From NCBI GenBank assembly GCA_937877675.1, contig CALEIS010000135.1:190362-254361 (forward strand): 64,000 bases of DNA, given 5' to 3'. Under the pieces are notes generated by a model. That model was not told the DNA's origin. It did no database searches and saw nothing but the letters and a program-made list of their open reading frames with translations. The position numbers and the translations under genes were made by a program. This DNA comes from an uncultured Clostridia bacterium (lineage in GTDB: Bacteria; Bacillota; Clostridia; Oscillospirales; Acutalibacteraceae). Positions 38,662 to 49,092 of the stretch are shown here, piece by piece (positions within the stretch are counted from its first letter, which is position 1; every line of letters begins with the position of its first letter).

Positions 38662-40601
38662 TATGCCTTATTGGGGTCAATTTCATCAGCATGTTTTGCC
38701 ATCAACTCCTTGTCACACAACGGACAGAACTCATGGATACCAGGGATTCTGCCATGCTTAGGACATGTGGAGAATGTTGCTGTGAAAGAAACATAAGGAA
38801 GTCTATAGTTGGTGAGAACTTTACGAAGAAGAACTTTACATTCCTCTGCTGTTACATCCTCATCATTATAAATGTGGAGAACCGTACCACCTGTATATGC
38901 CTTCTGTAAGTCATCCTGTAAATCCAATACTGCAAATACATCATCGGAGAAATCTACAGGAAGTTGTGAAGAGTTGGTGTAATAAGGAGCATCAGGGAAA
39001 CCTGCCTGAATAATGTCAGGATAACGCTTAATGTCTTCACGAGCAAATCGTGTAGTAGTACCCTCAGCAGGGGTTGCTTCCAAATTCCACAATGCCTTAC
39101 CTGTTTCCTGATAACCTACCATTCGCTCATTCATCCACTTGAGAATATCCAATGCCATCTTCTGTCCACGTGGGTCAGTAATGTTATACTCATCATTGGT
39201 GAAATTACGTACCATCTCATTCATACCATTTACACCAATCGTAGAGAAGAATGTATCCAAGGTACGAACATATCTGCGAGTGTAAGGATAAAGACCACGA
39301 AGATTCATCTCCTCTACAAATGCACGCTTCTTATCAAGAGTAGAACGTGCCATGTCCATCAACTGTCCAAGACGCTTATAGAGAGCCTTCAAATCTCCCT
39401 TGTAAAGATAACCAAGACGAGCCATGTTAATAGTTACTACACCAATAGAACCTGTCTGTGCATCAGAACCAAAGAGACCACCACCACGCTTTCTAAGTGC
39501 CTTACGGTCAAGCTGCAAGCGACAGCACATACTTCTTACGTCATCAGTAGAGTAAGCACTTTCATCACGGATAGTGAGCTTACCGTTTTCATCACGGAGA
39601 TACTGAGAGCCAATGAAGTTCTGGAAATAGGTAGAACCATAGAGAGCAGCATTCTCAAAGAGGAATTCATACTCAGGATTATCCCATTCAAAGTCCTCAG
39701 TAATGTTTACGGTAGGAATAGGGAATGTGAAAGGCTGTCCTACGCAATCACCCTCAGAAAGAACCTCATAGTACATCTTAGAGATAATCATCATCTCTTT
39801 CTTGAAGTGTTCATAAGTGAGGGAATAGAGAATAGTTTCCTCATCACTTTCAAAGTCATTGAGACGCTTACGTGCTTCTGCGAACAATCTATTCCAACCC
39901 TCATTATTAGTATCAGTTTCGCTCTCACAGAACTCACGATAATTACGAACAAAATAAGGTTCTTCACCACGCTGAGGAGCAAGATACTTCATATGATTAG
40001 GAACAGTCATGTCAATAGTAACATTGCTGAAAGGAGACTGACCCCATCTGCTAGGAACATTGAGATTATAGACAAATGAAAGTAGAGCTTTCTTTACATC
40101 ACGTTCATCAATACCCTCTACTGTCATATCAAAAAACACATAAGGTGCAAGGAGAGTATCGAATGAGGAGAAAGCCTGAGCACCTGCCCACTCACTCTGT
40201 AGAATACCTACGAAATTAGCCATCTGACCTAGTGCTTCACGGAAATGCTTGGGTGGCTTAGAAGATACACGGCTTACAACACCATTGAAACCTTCCTGAA
40301 GCAAACGCTGCAAATCATGTCCACAACAATAAGCTCCAAGAATGTCAAGGTCATGAATGTGATAATCGCCATTACGGTGAGCATCGCCTTCCTTCTTAGT
40401 GTAAACCTTATCAAGCCAATAGTTAGCAATAGCTTTACCTGCGAGATTATTCACAAGCCCTGCTGCACTATAACCTGTATTAGCATTAGCATTGATACGC
40501 CAATCACTCTTGTTAATATACTCTTCAACTGATGCTACGCAATCCATCTTCGTAGCACGAGCAGAGTCCGCTTTAATTACATCTTGTAGTCCTTCAATCA
40601 T
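38661..40601 (-). CDS. nrdD: Anaerobic ribonucleoside-triphosphate reductase, large part
   Basis: 646 residues. MDCVASVEEYINKSDWRINANANTGYS at the start and the C-terminal zinc site CPKHGRIPGIHEFCPLCDKELM are typical of NrdD, with FSTIGVNGMNEM and the catalytic barrel between. The chain ends 13 residues after the zinc site, without the glycyl-radical loop, which is encoded separately at 37607-37783. It supplies dNTPs without oxygen. About 45-nt leader. Confidence 0.92.
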   Translation of the reverse strand: MIEGLQDVIKADSARATKMDCVASVEEYINKSDWRINANANTGYSAAGLVNNLAGKAIANYWLDKVYTKKEGDAHRNGDYHIHDLDILGAYCCGHDLQRLLQEGFNGVVSRVSSKPPKHFREALGQMANFVGILQSEWAGAQAFSSFDTLLAPYVFFDMTVEGIDERDVKKALLSFVYNLNVPSRWGQSPFSNVTIDMTVPNHMKYLAPQRGEEPYFVRNYREFCESETDTNNEGWNRLFAEARKRLNDFESDEETILYSLTYEHFKKEMMIISKMYYEVLSEGDCVGQPFTFPIPTVNITEDFEWDNPEYEFLFENAALYGSTYFQNFIGSQYLRDENGKLTIRDESAYSTDDVRSMCCRLQLDRKALRKRGGGLFGSDAQTGSIGVVTINMARLGYLYKGDLKALYKRLGQLMDMARSTLDKKRAFVEEMNLRGLYPYTRRYVRTLDTFFSTIGVNGMNEMVRNFTNDEYNITDPRGQKMALDILKWMNERMVGYQETGKALWNLEATPAEGTTTRFAREDIKRYPDIIQAGFPDAPYYTNSSQLPVDFSDDVFAVLDLQDDLQKAYTGGTVLHIYNDEDVTAEECKVLLRKVLTNYRLPYVSFTATFSTCPKHGRIPGIHEFCPLCDKELMAKHADEIDPNKA

Positions 40602-40637
40602 AACTGTGTAATGTGTAATCTTTACTTACTGCCTTTC

Positions 40638-40666
40638 ATTATACGGCAGTTCTATTCATTTGCATG
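40638..40666 (-). promoter_or_regulatory. Promoter of nrdD
   Basis: AGAACTGCCG then TATAAT; the -35 region is non-canonical. Confidence 0.6.
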
Positions 40667-40728
40667 ATTTTCAGATAAATTTCACTCATAATCTTTTGAG
40701 TGTTTGAGGATGATAAATAATACACAGA

Positions 40729-41175
40729 ATGTTTAAGTGTTTTAAATTTATTGATGACATGATGAAGCAGCTCAATGAAGCTGATGAAATGCCTATGGAT
40801 GATGATACTGAAATGGGTGGTGATGATGCTGCTATGGAAGACCCTGCTGCTGAGGGAGATATGGATATAGAAGGCGGTGAAGCCCCTGTTGAAGGTGCGG
40901 AAAGTAACCCTGCTTCAAATCCTGAATAGATTGCAGAAGTAGATAACGGTACGTTTATTTCTGACCTTGGTAATGCAGAAGTAGCAAAAACACTTCTCAA
41001 AGCAGTAACAAAAGCATTGCCAAATGAAATTATACCTCCTCAATTTGAAACTGTCACAACTGATAACGCTAATGCAGTAATTCAATACGCAAAAAATCTT
41101 CTTCAACTTGATGGTACTGATGAAAGTAATCCATATGAAAATATGACTTACGATGATGCTCTCAAAAATGCTTGA
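40729..41175 (+). CDS. Acidic candidate internal head protein, one in-frame TAG
   Basis: 148 codons; TAG at 40927 is followed by 82 more in-phase codons to TGA. The N-terminus MFKCFKFIDDMMKQLNEADE has LNE at 15-17, the same spacing as the MFEY family. The middle is very acidic (MDDDTEMGGDDAAMED); the C-terminal part is Ala/Asn-rich and helical. Head location is inferred. Confidence 0.6.
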
Positions 41176-41183
41176 GAAAAAGC

Positions 41184-41212
41184 TTGACAATTTTAGATTC
41201 ATGAGATAGAAT
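41184..41212 (+). promoter_or_regulatory. Rightward promoter, leaderless
   Basis: TTGACA, 17-nt spacer, TAGAAT, TGGGCT, ATG at 41219. Confidence 0.8.
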
Positions 41213-41218
41213 TGGGCT

Positions 41219-41680
41219 ATGAGAAATCATAGCCCTTTTTATTGTCTAATACCTGGCTCATTTCGTCCTCCTCATCAAGGACATTATGAGATGATAAGTC
41301 ATTACCAATCTCTTGCTAGTGAGGCAGGAGGTAAGGTGATTGTAATGGTGTCTAAACCATCTAAGAAGAATGAGAGATTGACAGGGAGTGGACAGGTAAT
41401 TACTCCACAGTTTGCTAAGGAGAAGTTACATGAAATGTTTGGAGATAGTATTGAAGTAAGAATCTCTGAGCAAAGCCCTGTACGTGATTGTTATGAATTT
41501 GGTTCTGAGATTACGGAGGGAACTGTAATGTTTTGCTGTGCGAATAAGGATAAGGATATTGAGAGATTTGATATGATAAAGGATTACTATAAAAAGAAAA
41601 ACCCCCACATTAAAGTGGAGGTTAGTCCTTTTGAGATTAAGACACAGATAAGTTCTAGTGAGATTAGAAGTAATATGTAA
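41219..41680 (+). CDS. Nucleotidylyltransferase (HxGH/ISSxxIR family), possibly NMN adenylyltransferase
   Basis: 153 residues. PGSFRPPHQGHYEMI carries the HxGH nucleotide-binding motif and ISSSEIRSNM at the end is the second conserved block (ISSTxIR). The family joins a nucleotide to NMN, pantetheine phosphate or similar. With NAMPT-, Prs- and NadE-like genes in the same genome, NMN adenylyltransferase is the best guess. Leaderless; overlaps the convergent 1084-aa gene by 17 nt. Confidence 0.75.
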   Translation: MRNHSPFYCLIPGSFRPPHQGHYEMISHYQSLASEAGGKVIVMVSKPSKKNERLTGSGQVITPQFAKEKLHEMFGDSIEVRISEQSPVRDCYEFGSEITEGTVMFCCANKDKDIERFDMIKDYYKKKNPHIKVEVSPFEIKTQISSSEIRSNM

Positions 41681-44600
41681 TATTATCAGCAGTATGTCGC
41701 CCTTCTGCACCCTACCATTCGATAAGGTCATATGATTTATTTTTATCAGTGAAAGTAAACCAATACATGATATAATCACCTGCACTAAAAGCCTAATTCA
41801 ACTACAATTGACCTGTACTCATAGGTATTGAACATTTCTTAGCATCCTGTGGTATGTATTTTACTACTTGTGTCTAATTACCTTTTTCATCCTATTCAGT
41901 TACAATGGTCATTTTTACTAAAATGTAATTGATAGCCAAATTTGTCATATCTTTATAATGAATGTTACATTTTACACTGAAATATTTGTAAGGTGCTACA
42001 TTCTTTACTTGGTATGAATAATCCATAGCTTGATTCGACTTCAATTTTACGTCTAATTGTGGAATGATTTGGTCACATGATGTATCATTTACATCCCAAC
42101 CACATTTATATATTGAACTTGAAACATTATCAGTATTAGCCGAATGATAATCAATAGTCATCGTATATTTGCCAGGTTTTCTATATGGTATACTGACACT
42201 AAAGTTTGAACGAATGTTGGATTGATATACTTCTTTACCTTGCTAATCATACAATTTACAAATTGCATCATTAGTATCTAAAATTTCAGATGGTGATAAG
42301 ATACCTTTCACGTCTATTCTCATATAGTCATAAGCACTCTAATAATTGGAGGAAACTTCTATATTTTTTTCTTTTAAGAAAGATTTAACATCTGTCAATT
42401 TTGTTGCAGTCCAAGTATCATCAAGGGTCTAAACACATGGCTAATAACGGAAGATTTTAGCATTTGTGTCAATGTCAGTATAACGACAACCTTTGAAAAG
42501 AATCTTTAGTTCATTATCATCTACTGAATAATAATTGGCATCCTTACCATAACTATAATATACATCATTAGTGTTATTTGGAGAAGTCCATTTATATGCT
42601 TTCTTTATATTATAAACACTTGTGTTTATCAATTCATAACCGTTTCTTTGAATATTATCTTTATCGAGATACACTTTAGACGATGAAATGTTTTCATTTG
42701 TGGTGTCAATATTCAAAAAGTCTTCATATAAAGTAAGAGGTGTTCTAGTGATACAATATCTTCTAGGATATTGTTCTTTTCTTTTATATATTGAATCTTT
42801 AGAATCGTATCCTACTGCACTAATATCAGAAGATTTCAAATCAATTATTCCATTCTAATCTGCTTCATATGCATAGTTTGTTTCTAATCCAAACTAACTA
42901 ATAGGTAAATCAAATGAACCATCAATGTTTGGCGTAAATGATTTAGTTCCACATAAAATTTCCAAACCTCTTTCTGAGTTATCTTCGGAAAGATTTATTA
43001 GCCCTTTCATATATGGATAAAATCTATTACCTATCTTTTTCAAATATGATACAAAATTACTAATGGTAAGTCTAGGTACAGGATAATTGTATGTATAATA
43101 ATTGTTCTAAACTCCATCAATAACTTCTTTATACATTCTAATATCTTGTCTCTGACCAACATACTTATTCATTGGAATTATATGTCCAATCTCAACCTTA
43201 TAAATTCCATTAGGAATGCTTTCACAAGAAATTTTCTAACTAAAGTATCCATCGGTCGTTGGTTTATAATCATCAAAAGGTATCTTTTTATCGACAATAT
43301 AACTTATAACCTTTTCAGGATTTTTAGTAGACATTTGTGAAACACGATATAATACATCACCTCGCTCAGGTTCATTTGTTATCCTCCAAGAAGTTTCCAT
43401 CTTTTTATTGTTTATTGAAACCATTGGCTAACTCACATTACCTACACTTGTGTATAATAATGTGACAGAAGGAATTTCTGCAATTTCAGAACCCTAATAC
43501 ACGTTGCTCTAATACATATCATCAGAACTTTTACATATTTCCTTTACTTCAACACTAAATGTATATTCTCCATTTGGTATTTCCCTAAATGGAATTTTAG
43601 TCTAATAATATGTTTCTGAAATTTTATCTTCTTTGCCATTCTAATCAGTTATAATAACCTCTTCCGTTTTAGGATTTTCAAAGTTAAGGTCATATGTTAT
43701 CAATAATGGCTATAATTCTCTGAAATCATCAGCATGTTTTATATCAATACCACTGTTTGAATCATCATATTTGCTTGTTGTCAAATGCAATTTTGCATAT
43801 TGCAAATGGTTAGGACAAGTGTCTTGTGGCAAGCAATATCTGAATATAATAACTTTGTCATCATTTTTACACTATGTTATTGGTGAAGATTGTGGCACTT
43901 CTAATTTATCAGGTTGAATACTTTCACTTGTCTTTTTATATACATACTGAGATACTCCTGATACACCATTGATACCTGTAACCTACATGTATATTTTGTA
44001 AATACCTGTCTCCAAGTTTTCCTTTATACCATTTACTACATTGTAAATCTTAAAACTTCTTTGATTCTAATTTCTCTAAATGTTTGAAACCTCAACATCA
44101 TCAGGACTACAAACTTTGTAACATTTTGGTATCCAATTACTTTCAATGTTTACATTTTTCTAATCAAATGAACAACTAAAACATGTATATTTTCTATTAG
44201 GTTCATTCTCCTTTTCTTCAACCTATTCAACAATATCCACATTCAAAGCAATAATAGGTACATCTGACCAATTCCATATTATACTTTCTTCATTTACAAA
44301 CTCATCAGCATAATCCTAAGAAATATAATCGTCACTTATATAGACAATCTAATCCTATCCATAAATCTTTTTCCAATTCTTTACAGCGACTACAATCAAA
44401 CTATCATCTCTTTTATCATTGAGAACAAAACTACTTCTATTCTAATTTGAAACATTTGCACTCTTCAAATTGTACTAAATGCCTAAATCGTAAAATGATT
44501 TATAAACGAGTTTATAAGGGATATATATTGTGACTCTATCATCGAAAGAACTATAAAAAGTGATTGCAATTTTTGGTAAAACTCTAACATCATCTGTCAA

Positions 44601-44918
44601 ATAAACATTGAGTTTATCCACATTAAATGTATGTTTTACAATTTTCCAATTCTACTAATTGAAAATACCTAAAGAAGATGATGCTGAGTACAATTTTTTG
44701 ATATACGTATCAGAAGTATTATCACCCCAATCAATTTTTACTTTGATAATTTCGACACCTTTAATCGAAGTATCGTTATTTTGAAAAACAACACCATCAA
44801 AATCGAGAATGAACTCATCGTTATTGAAAATCTCAATAACACCTTTCATTATATTTTGTGTTTGACCATTTAGATAATCGGTCAATTGGTATTTTTTGAC
44901 AATCTGTGCAGCACTCAT
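41664..44918 (-). CDS. Large recoded virion protein (1084 codons, about 32 in-frame TAG)
   Basis: The frame is continuous from MSAAQIVKKYQLTDYL to TAA at 41666 only if TAG is sense; the TAG-free fragments at 44918, 43424, 42839 and 42161 are all in the same phase. Composition is Asn, Ser, Tyr and Lys rich with repeated beta-strand-like units (YKVEIGHI, YTFSVEVKE, IYKIYMxVTG), suggestive of stacked Ig-like domains in a fibre, baseplate or adhesin. Third gene of a three-gene recoded operon. Function inferred. Confidence 0.75.
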
Positions 44919-44931
44919 ATTTTTCTTTTAC

Positions 44932-46065
44932 TTATTTTACAACAAATCCCTTTGGTTTTTTATATCCAAAAATAGCATATGGTGTATACATACTAGAATC
45001 TGTATAATTGGAGTCCTACCAAAATCTTTGTAATTTACTCTTTGAACTTGATTCATTTGTTACTTTTGTTCTTATACTTGACGCATTCTATTCAGACCAA
45101 GAATATGTTTTATTTTTATGGAAAGTAATCAAATACACAACGCCTTCCTCATACTAGTAATTATATAACTTAGGGAAGAACCATTCATATTTCTAATTAT
45201 TGCCATAATTACCTGTATTACGAGACACACATAACGGTGTTGAATTTTCAAGATAATAACTAATATCTGTTGGTATTACGTTACCTGCTGTTGTCTATCC
45301 CTCAATCACATTCTGACATTTTCTTATTACACAATATACATCACTAAAAGCCTAATTTGGGTCTTTCTTTATACTCAAATAATTTAACCCATCCATTTTA
45401 GTATCTGTTGAGTTTGGTACATATGTAAACGCAGATATATTTTTATCTACTCCACTAAAAGTTGAACTAGCCATTGCATCATGTTCTTTCTAACATTCCT
45501 AATTATATTCTATTGATAAAACATCTAACAACTAACGCAACTAGCATAATTCCTATTCAAAAAGAGAGTTACCACCTCCACCACCGATAATCGAACTTAT
45601 TTTTAGTAACTAAGATTCAACATAATCCTTAGATGCTATTGTATTTGTATTAACAGATATCTTTGGATTTTTATCTGAGTTAGATGTATCTACAATTATA
45701 CCTGTTCCTTGAACAATAGATTGAATACCATCACCTCCAGTATCATCATCACCCGAACCAGAAGCTTCATTAGTTATGGAAGTTGGTACATAAATGTTAT
45801 AATCAAGAGTTTGACCTTTCCATGTACCTGTCTAATGTTTTATTCTGGCAGTTCCTAAATGAATGTTTAGTGTATATGGGTCAATATATAACTGTGTTTT
45901 TATATTATTTGCTATACCTGGTGAGTTTATATATACATAGTTCAAATCATTTGAATTAGAAATCTAATTCTATACAGAATTTATAGAACCGTAACTTTTA
46001 CCTCCAAGATATAAGTCTGAAGGATAAACATCTGAACTTTTTATATTGACATCTTTTTCACTCAT
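44932..46065 (-). CDS. Recoded tail-fibre-like protein (377 codons, 15 in-frame TAG)
   Basis: MSEKDVNIKSSDVYPSDLYLGG to TAA at 44934. Contains GIQSIVQGTGIIVDTSNS and KISVNTNTIASKDYV, stretches typical of tail-fibre shaft attachment segments, and a Gln-rich helix encoded largely by TAG (about 9 TAG in 60 codons). Starts 2 nt after the upstream stop. Confidence 0.75.
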
Positions 46066-46067
46066 AA

Positions 46068-47213
46068 TTATACCTTGGTTATCTTAACAATAATATCAGC
46101 AGAAAGCGAATGGAATACTTCTATTACGCATCTTTCATTTTCTACAACCGCAACTTCATATTTCACATCATCTTCACTTATTTCAGGATTCATTCTCTTA
46201 CCATAACAAATTGACACATCACCATTATAATTTTCATCAAAATTGTTGATAACAATATATGTACTAGAGCCTATTTCAGGATTACTAAACCAGAATGTAT
46301 ATTCAGGTGCTCCCTTTGGTACAAATTCAATGAAACCTTTCTGTTGTTCCATATCAATATCAAACTCAGTTTCTTCTGAAAGTGGAGTTGCATCTATTGG
46401 TGTATTAGTATCAGTATCGTCATTTACAATATCAGGCTAGTAAACAGCATCTCCTGTTATAACTTCACCTTTAGCGTCATATGCTACTGAACACGATGAA
46501 TGAACAACAATATCTAATAATGAATCCTTGGTGTGTAAGAATTGAACGATACCTCTATAATTTGGTGGTACTATTAGTACAGGTTGGCAATAATTTCCAT
46601 CTTCTGTGTACCATCCATAATACAATACGAAGTCTTGAGACGCTCTTGCAAATCTACGCCCCTAATTAGTAAACTACTTACCATTTTCATAAACATATGG
46701 AAGACCTGTATTATCAACAACCACGTTAGTTATTGTGCCAGGTACAGGATTTTCAAAATAAATGTATTCTTCTGTATATCCACCACCTGAGTTGATTTCA
46801 AGAAATCCTTGTTTATTTTTCAAATCAATAATTGTAGTTTCAGCGTTATTTACAGTATCAACAACTCGGTCTTTACCAACTATTAACTAACCTGATTCAT
46901 CAAAACATGCAGCTAATGCATAAGGTGCTATTTCATTTACAACAACTTCTTCAAATCCATCAGGAGGATTGACTGGAACATCAGGTGTTCCACCTCCACC
47001 CTGTCCCCACTAAGGGTCTTGTTTAATGGCAACAATAATGTCATCTCGAATGAGTTCATAGTTCATTCGTATGTTCATTGTTTTTTCAACACCATTTTCG
47101 TCCTTATATTTCTTATATCCAACAAATACCATTTCGTCAGGTTTTGTGTTTCTTTCAAATTCAGAAAACTTTTTACGTGATATTGCTATTGGAACGCATT
47201 TACTAATAACCAT
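46068..47213 (-). CDS. Recoded virion protein (381 codons, 5 in-frame TAG)
   Basis: MVISKCVPIAISRKKFSEF to TAA at 46070; fragments at 47213, 46625 and 46352 share one phase. Beta-rich with Gly/Pro linkers (GGGGTPDVPVNPPDG), then repeated modules of about 90 residues (YVYENPxPG, YTFWFSNPEIG), which look like carbohydrate-binding or fibre domains. First gene of the recoded operon. Confidence 0.75.
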
Positions 47214-47235
47214 TGTATAAGTTATTTATCAAATG

Positions 47236-47262
47236 AAAAAAGGACATCCTTTATGGATGTCC
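47236..47262 (-). terminator. Terminator of the Dam-like methyltransferase gene
   Basis: GGACATCC/GGATGTCC, 5-nt loop, TTTTTT on the minus strand; separates early-type genes from the recoded virion operon. Confidence 0.9.
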
Positions 47263-47269
47263 CTATATT

Positions 47270-48349
47270 TTACTTTCTTATCGTTATCAGATACTCTTGT
47301 AACTTCTTAGGTCTGTTACTCAAGTTTCTACTACCTCTAAACACATTGTAGTCAATCTCTTGCAAATTGGTTATCAATCCTATCTTTGCCAATTCTGCTA
47401 CCATGTCCTTGATAGGTAGATATGCTTCGCTTGAATAACTAAGCAACACATACTTGCTATCCACATTCTCAATGTCTTTGAGCAACTGCATTACTCCTTC
47501 TACCCTCTTGTTGTAGATGCTTCTGTTCCAATCATTAGGAATGCCACTTACCTTACTAATCTCCTTGGGACATCTACACTCTGCTATCGCATTGAGCATG
47601 AAATAGTTAGAACCATAAGGATGCTGATTATAAGGAGGGTCAATGTAAGTAATGTCAATACCTTTCGCTTGCTCCACAATCTTTGTATCTTTTACTACAC
47701 TTGAAGCGTCAGCACAGATAATGATGTTCTCTGTTTCGTTAGGGCAGAATACAGGGAATTGTGGGTCAATCTTTCCACAAATACGTTGAAGAGCATTCTT
47801 ACCCTCACCACCAAACTGTCCAATGCCTTGCTTATTCTTATAGAAACCCTTGAACACACCACTTGTATTAGTATGAACAGAAGCCTCATAAATGAGAGGA
47901 GCAATTACTAGGTCAGCAACCTCACAAGGTTGTTCTTTCAAAACCTCAAGGTAACTATCAATCAAAAGTGCATTCTCACGAGTATAGAAACAACGCTCAC
48001 CTCTCTGAATGTTATTATCATCTTTAGGTGCATAGTTCTCACATACCCATCCCTCAACTAAAGGTCTACTGAGAACTTTTTCCTTCAAATAATCAAAATA
48101 CTCTCTGTCATCCTCTTCATTACGAAGGAATACTCTATTGAGAACCATACTGTAATACTCAAGGTCATTGGCAATAATCTTCTTAGCACCATGAACCTTA
48201 GCCAATCTACTTACAATACCACTACCACTAAAAAGGTCAAGGAATGTATAATCCTTTATACCAATTTGATTGAGAGAACGCTCAATGAAAGGAAGGATTT
48301 TACGCTTGTTACCAATATAGGTAATAATTTGGTCTTTAAGATAATCCAT
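47270..48349 (-). CDS. D12-class (Dam-like) adenine-N6 methyltransferase
   Basis: 359 residues. ITYIGNKRKILPFI, DLFSGSGIVSRLA and ITYIDPPYNQHPYGSNYF are the motif X, I and IV order of D12-class enzymes (GATC-type Dam relatives). Specificity cannot be read from sequence. Follows the Cys-rich 234-aa gene by 2 bp. Confidence 0.9.
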   Translation of the reverse strand: MDYLKDQIITYIGNKRKILPFIERSLNQIGIKDYTFLDLFSGSGIVSRLAKVHGAKKIIANDLEYYSMVLNRVFLRNEEDDREYFDYLKEKVLSRPLVEGWVCENYAPKDDNNIQRGERCFYTRENALLIDSYLEVLKEQPCEVADLVIAPLIYEASVHTNTSGVFKGFYKNKQGIGQFGGEGKNALQRICGKIDPQFPVFCPNETENIIICADASSVVKDTKIVEQAKGIDITYIDPPYNQHPYGSNYFMLNAIAECRCPKEISKVSGIPNDWNRSIYNKRVEGVMQLLKDIENVDSKYVLLSYSSEAYLPIKDMVAELAKIGLITNLQEIDYNVFRGSRNLSNRPKKLQEYLITIRK

Positions 48350-48351
48350 AA

Positions 48352-49056
48352 TTAGCGTGGATAACGAATAGATGCAAGGTTGATTACAGGAGGAGGAGGG
48401 GGAAGTTCATCATCTTCACGATTGATAGGATGAATTATCTCTGTTACCTCATCAAGACTTGTTACACACTTGTTTTGCTCAAACTCATTGACAACATTAG
48501 TAGCATCTGCTCCTAAGATGCAGTTCTGACGAATCTTGTCAACAATACCCATGCACTTCTCAAAATCTTCCTCAATGTCAAACCACTCAAAGACAAACTT
48601 ATCATTCATCCAAGAGTTGACAACCAACTTACCACTCTGTGTAATTACAATGAAGAACTCAATGTCATCATTCCAAGGGCAATGATACGTCCATACTTTG
48701 TCAAGTTCTGTAAGAGTGGGCTTACCAAAGAATACCAAACTCTTCATCTCTGATGCAGACTTCACTACATCAAATACCTTGAACTCACCTTGCTCAAAGA
48801 GATGTCCAATGTGGCATACAAGTTCCGTAGCACGGACAAACATAGCATCACGCTCACGAATCCAAGCATGCAAATCTCTCTCAATCGTTCTTGCCAACTT
48901 CTCCTTCTTAGGAAGCTCCATGAACATTCCACATGAGCAGAACTCTTCACGGTCATGGACAAGTAGTTCTCCACTCTGTCCACATGTTCCCTTAGTCCCA
49001 TCACTATGATGTGTAGCAGGACTGTAACACATACAATTCTTACACTTCTTTTCCAT
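48352..49056 (-). CDS. Unknown 234-aa protein with Cys-rich N-terminus
   Basis: CKNCMCYSPATHHSDGTKGTCG...CSCGMF within the first 45 residues is likely a metal site. The middle holds a basic/acidic helix (RTIERDLHAWIRERDAMF), and the C-terminus has five Pro (ELPPPPPV). The ATG is 7 nt after TATAAT. Co-transcribed with the Dam-like gene. Confidence 0.65.
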   Translation of the reverse strand: MEKKCKNCMCYSPATHHSDGTKGTCGQSGELLVHDREEFCSCGMFMELPKKEKLARTIERDLHAWIRERDAMFVRATELVCHIGHLFEQGEFKVFDVVKSASEMKSLVFFGKPTLTELDKVWTYHCPWNDDIEFFIVITQSGKLVVNSWMNDKFVFEWFDIEEDFEKCMGIVDKIRQNCILGADATNVVNEFEQNKCVTSLDEVTEIIHPINREDDELPPPPPVINLASIRYPR

Positions 49057-49063
49057 ACGTCTT

Positions 49064-49092
49064 ATTATATATTAGTTCTGTAGTGAATTTCA
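49064..49092 (-). promoter_or_regulatory. Promoter, leaderless
   Basis: AGAACTAATA, TATAAT, AAGACGT, ATG; weak -35. Confidence 0.6.

Noticed and set aside
41690..47200. A gene-poor or pseudogene-rich stretch with many broken frames
   Set aside because: All fragments on the minus strand fall in three single phases separated only by TAG, with no TAA, TGA or frameshift. Recoding explains this; decay would leave mixed stops.
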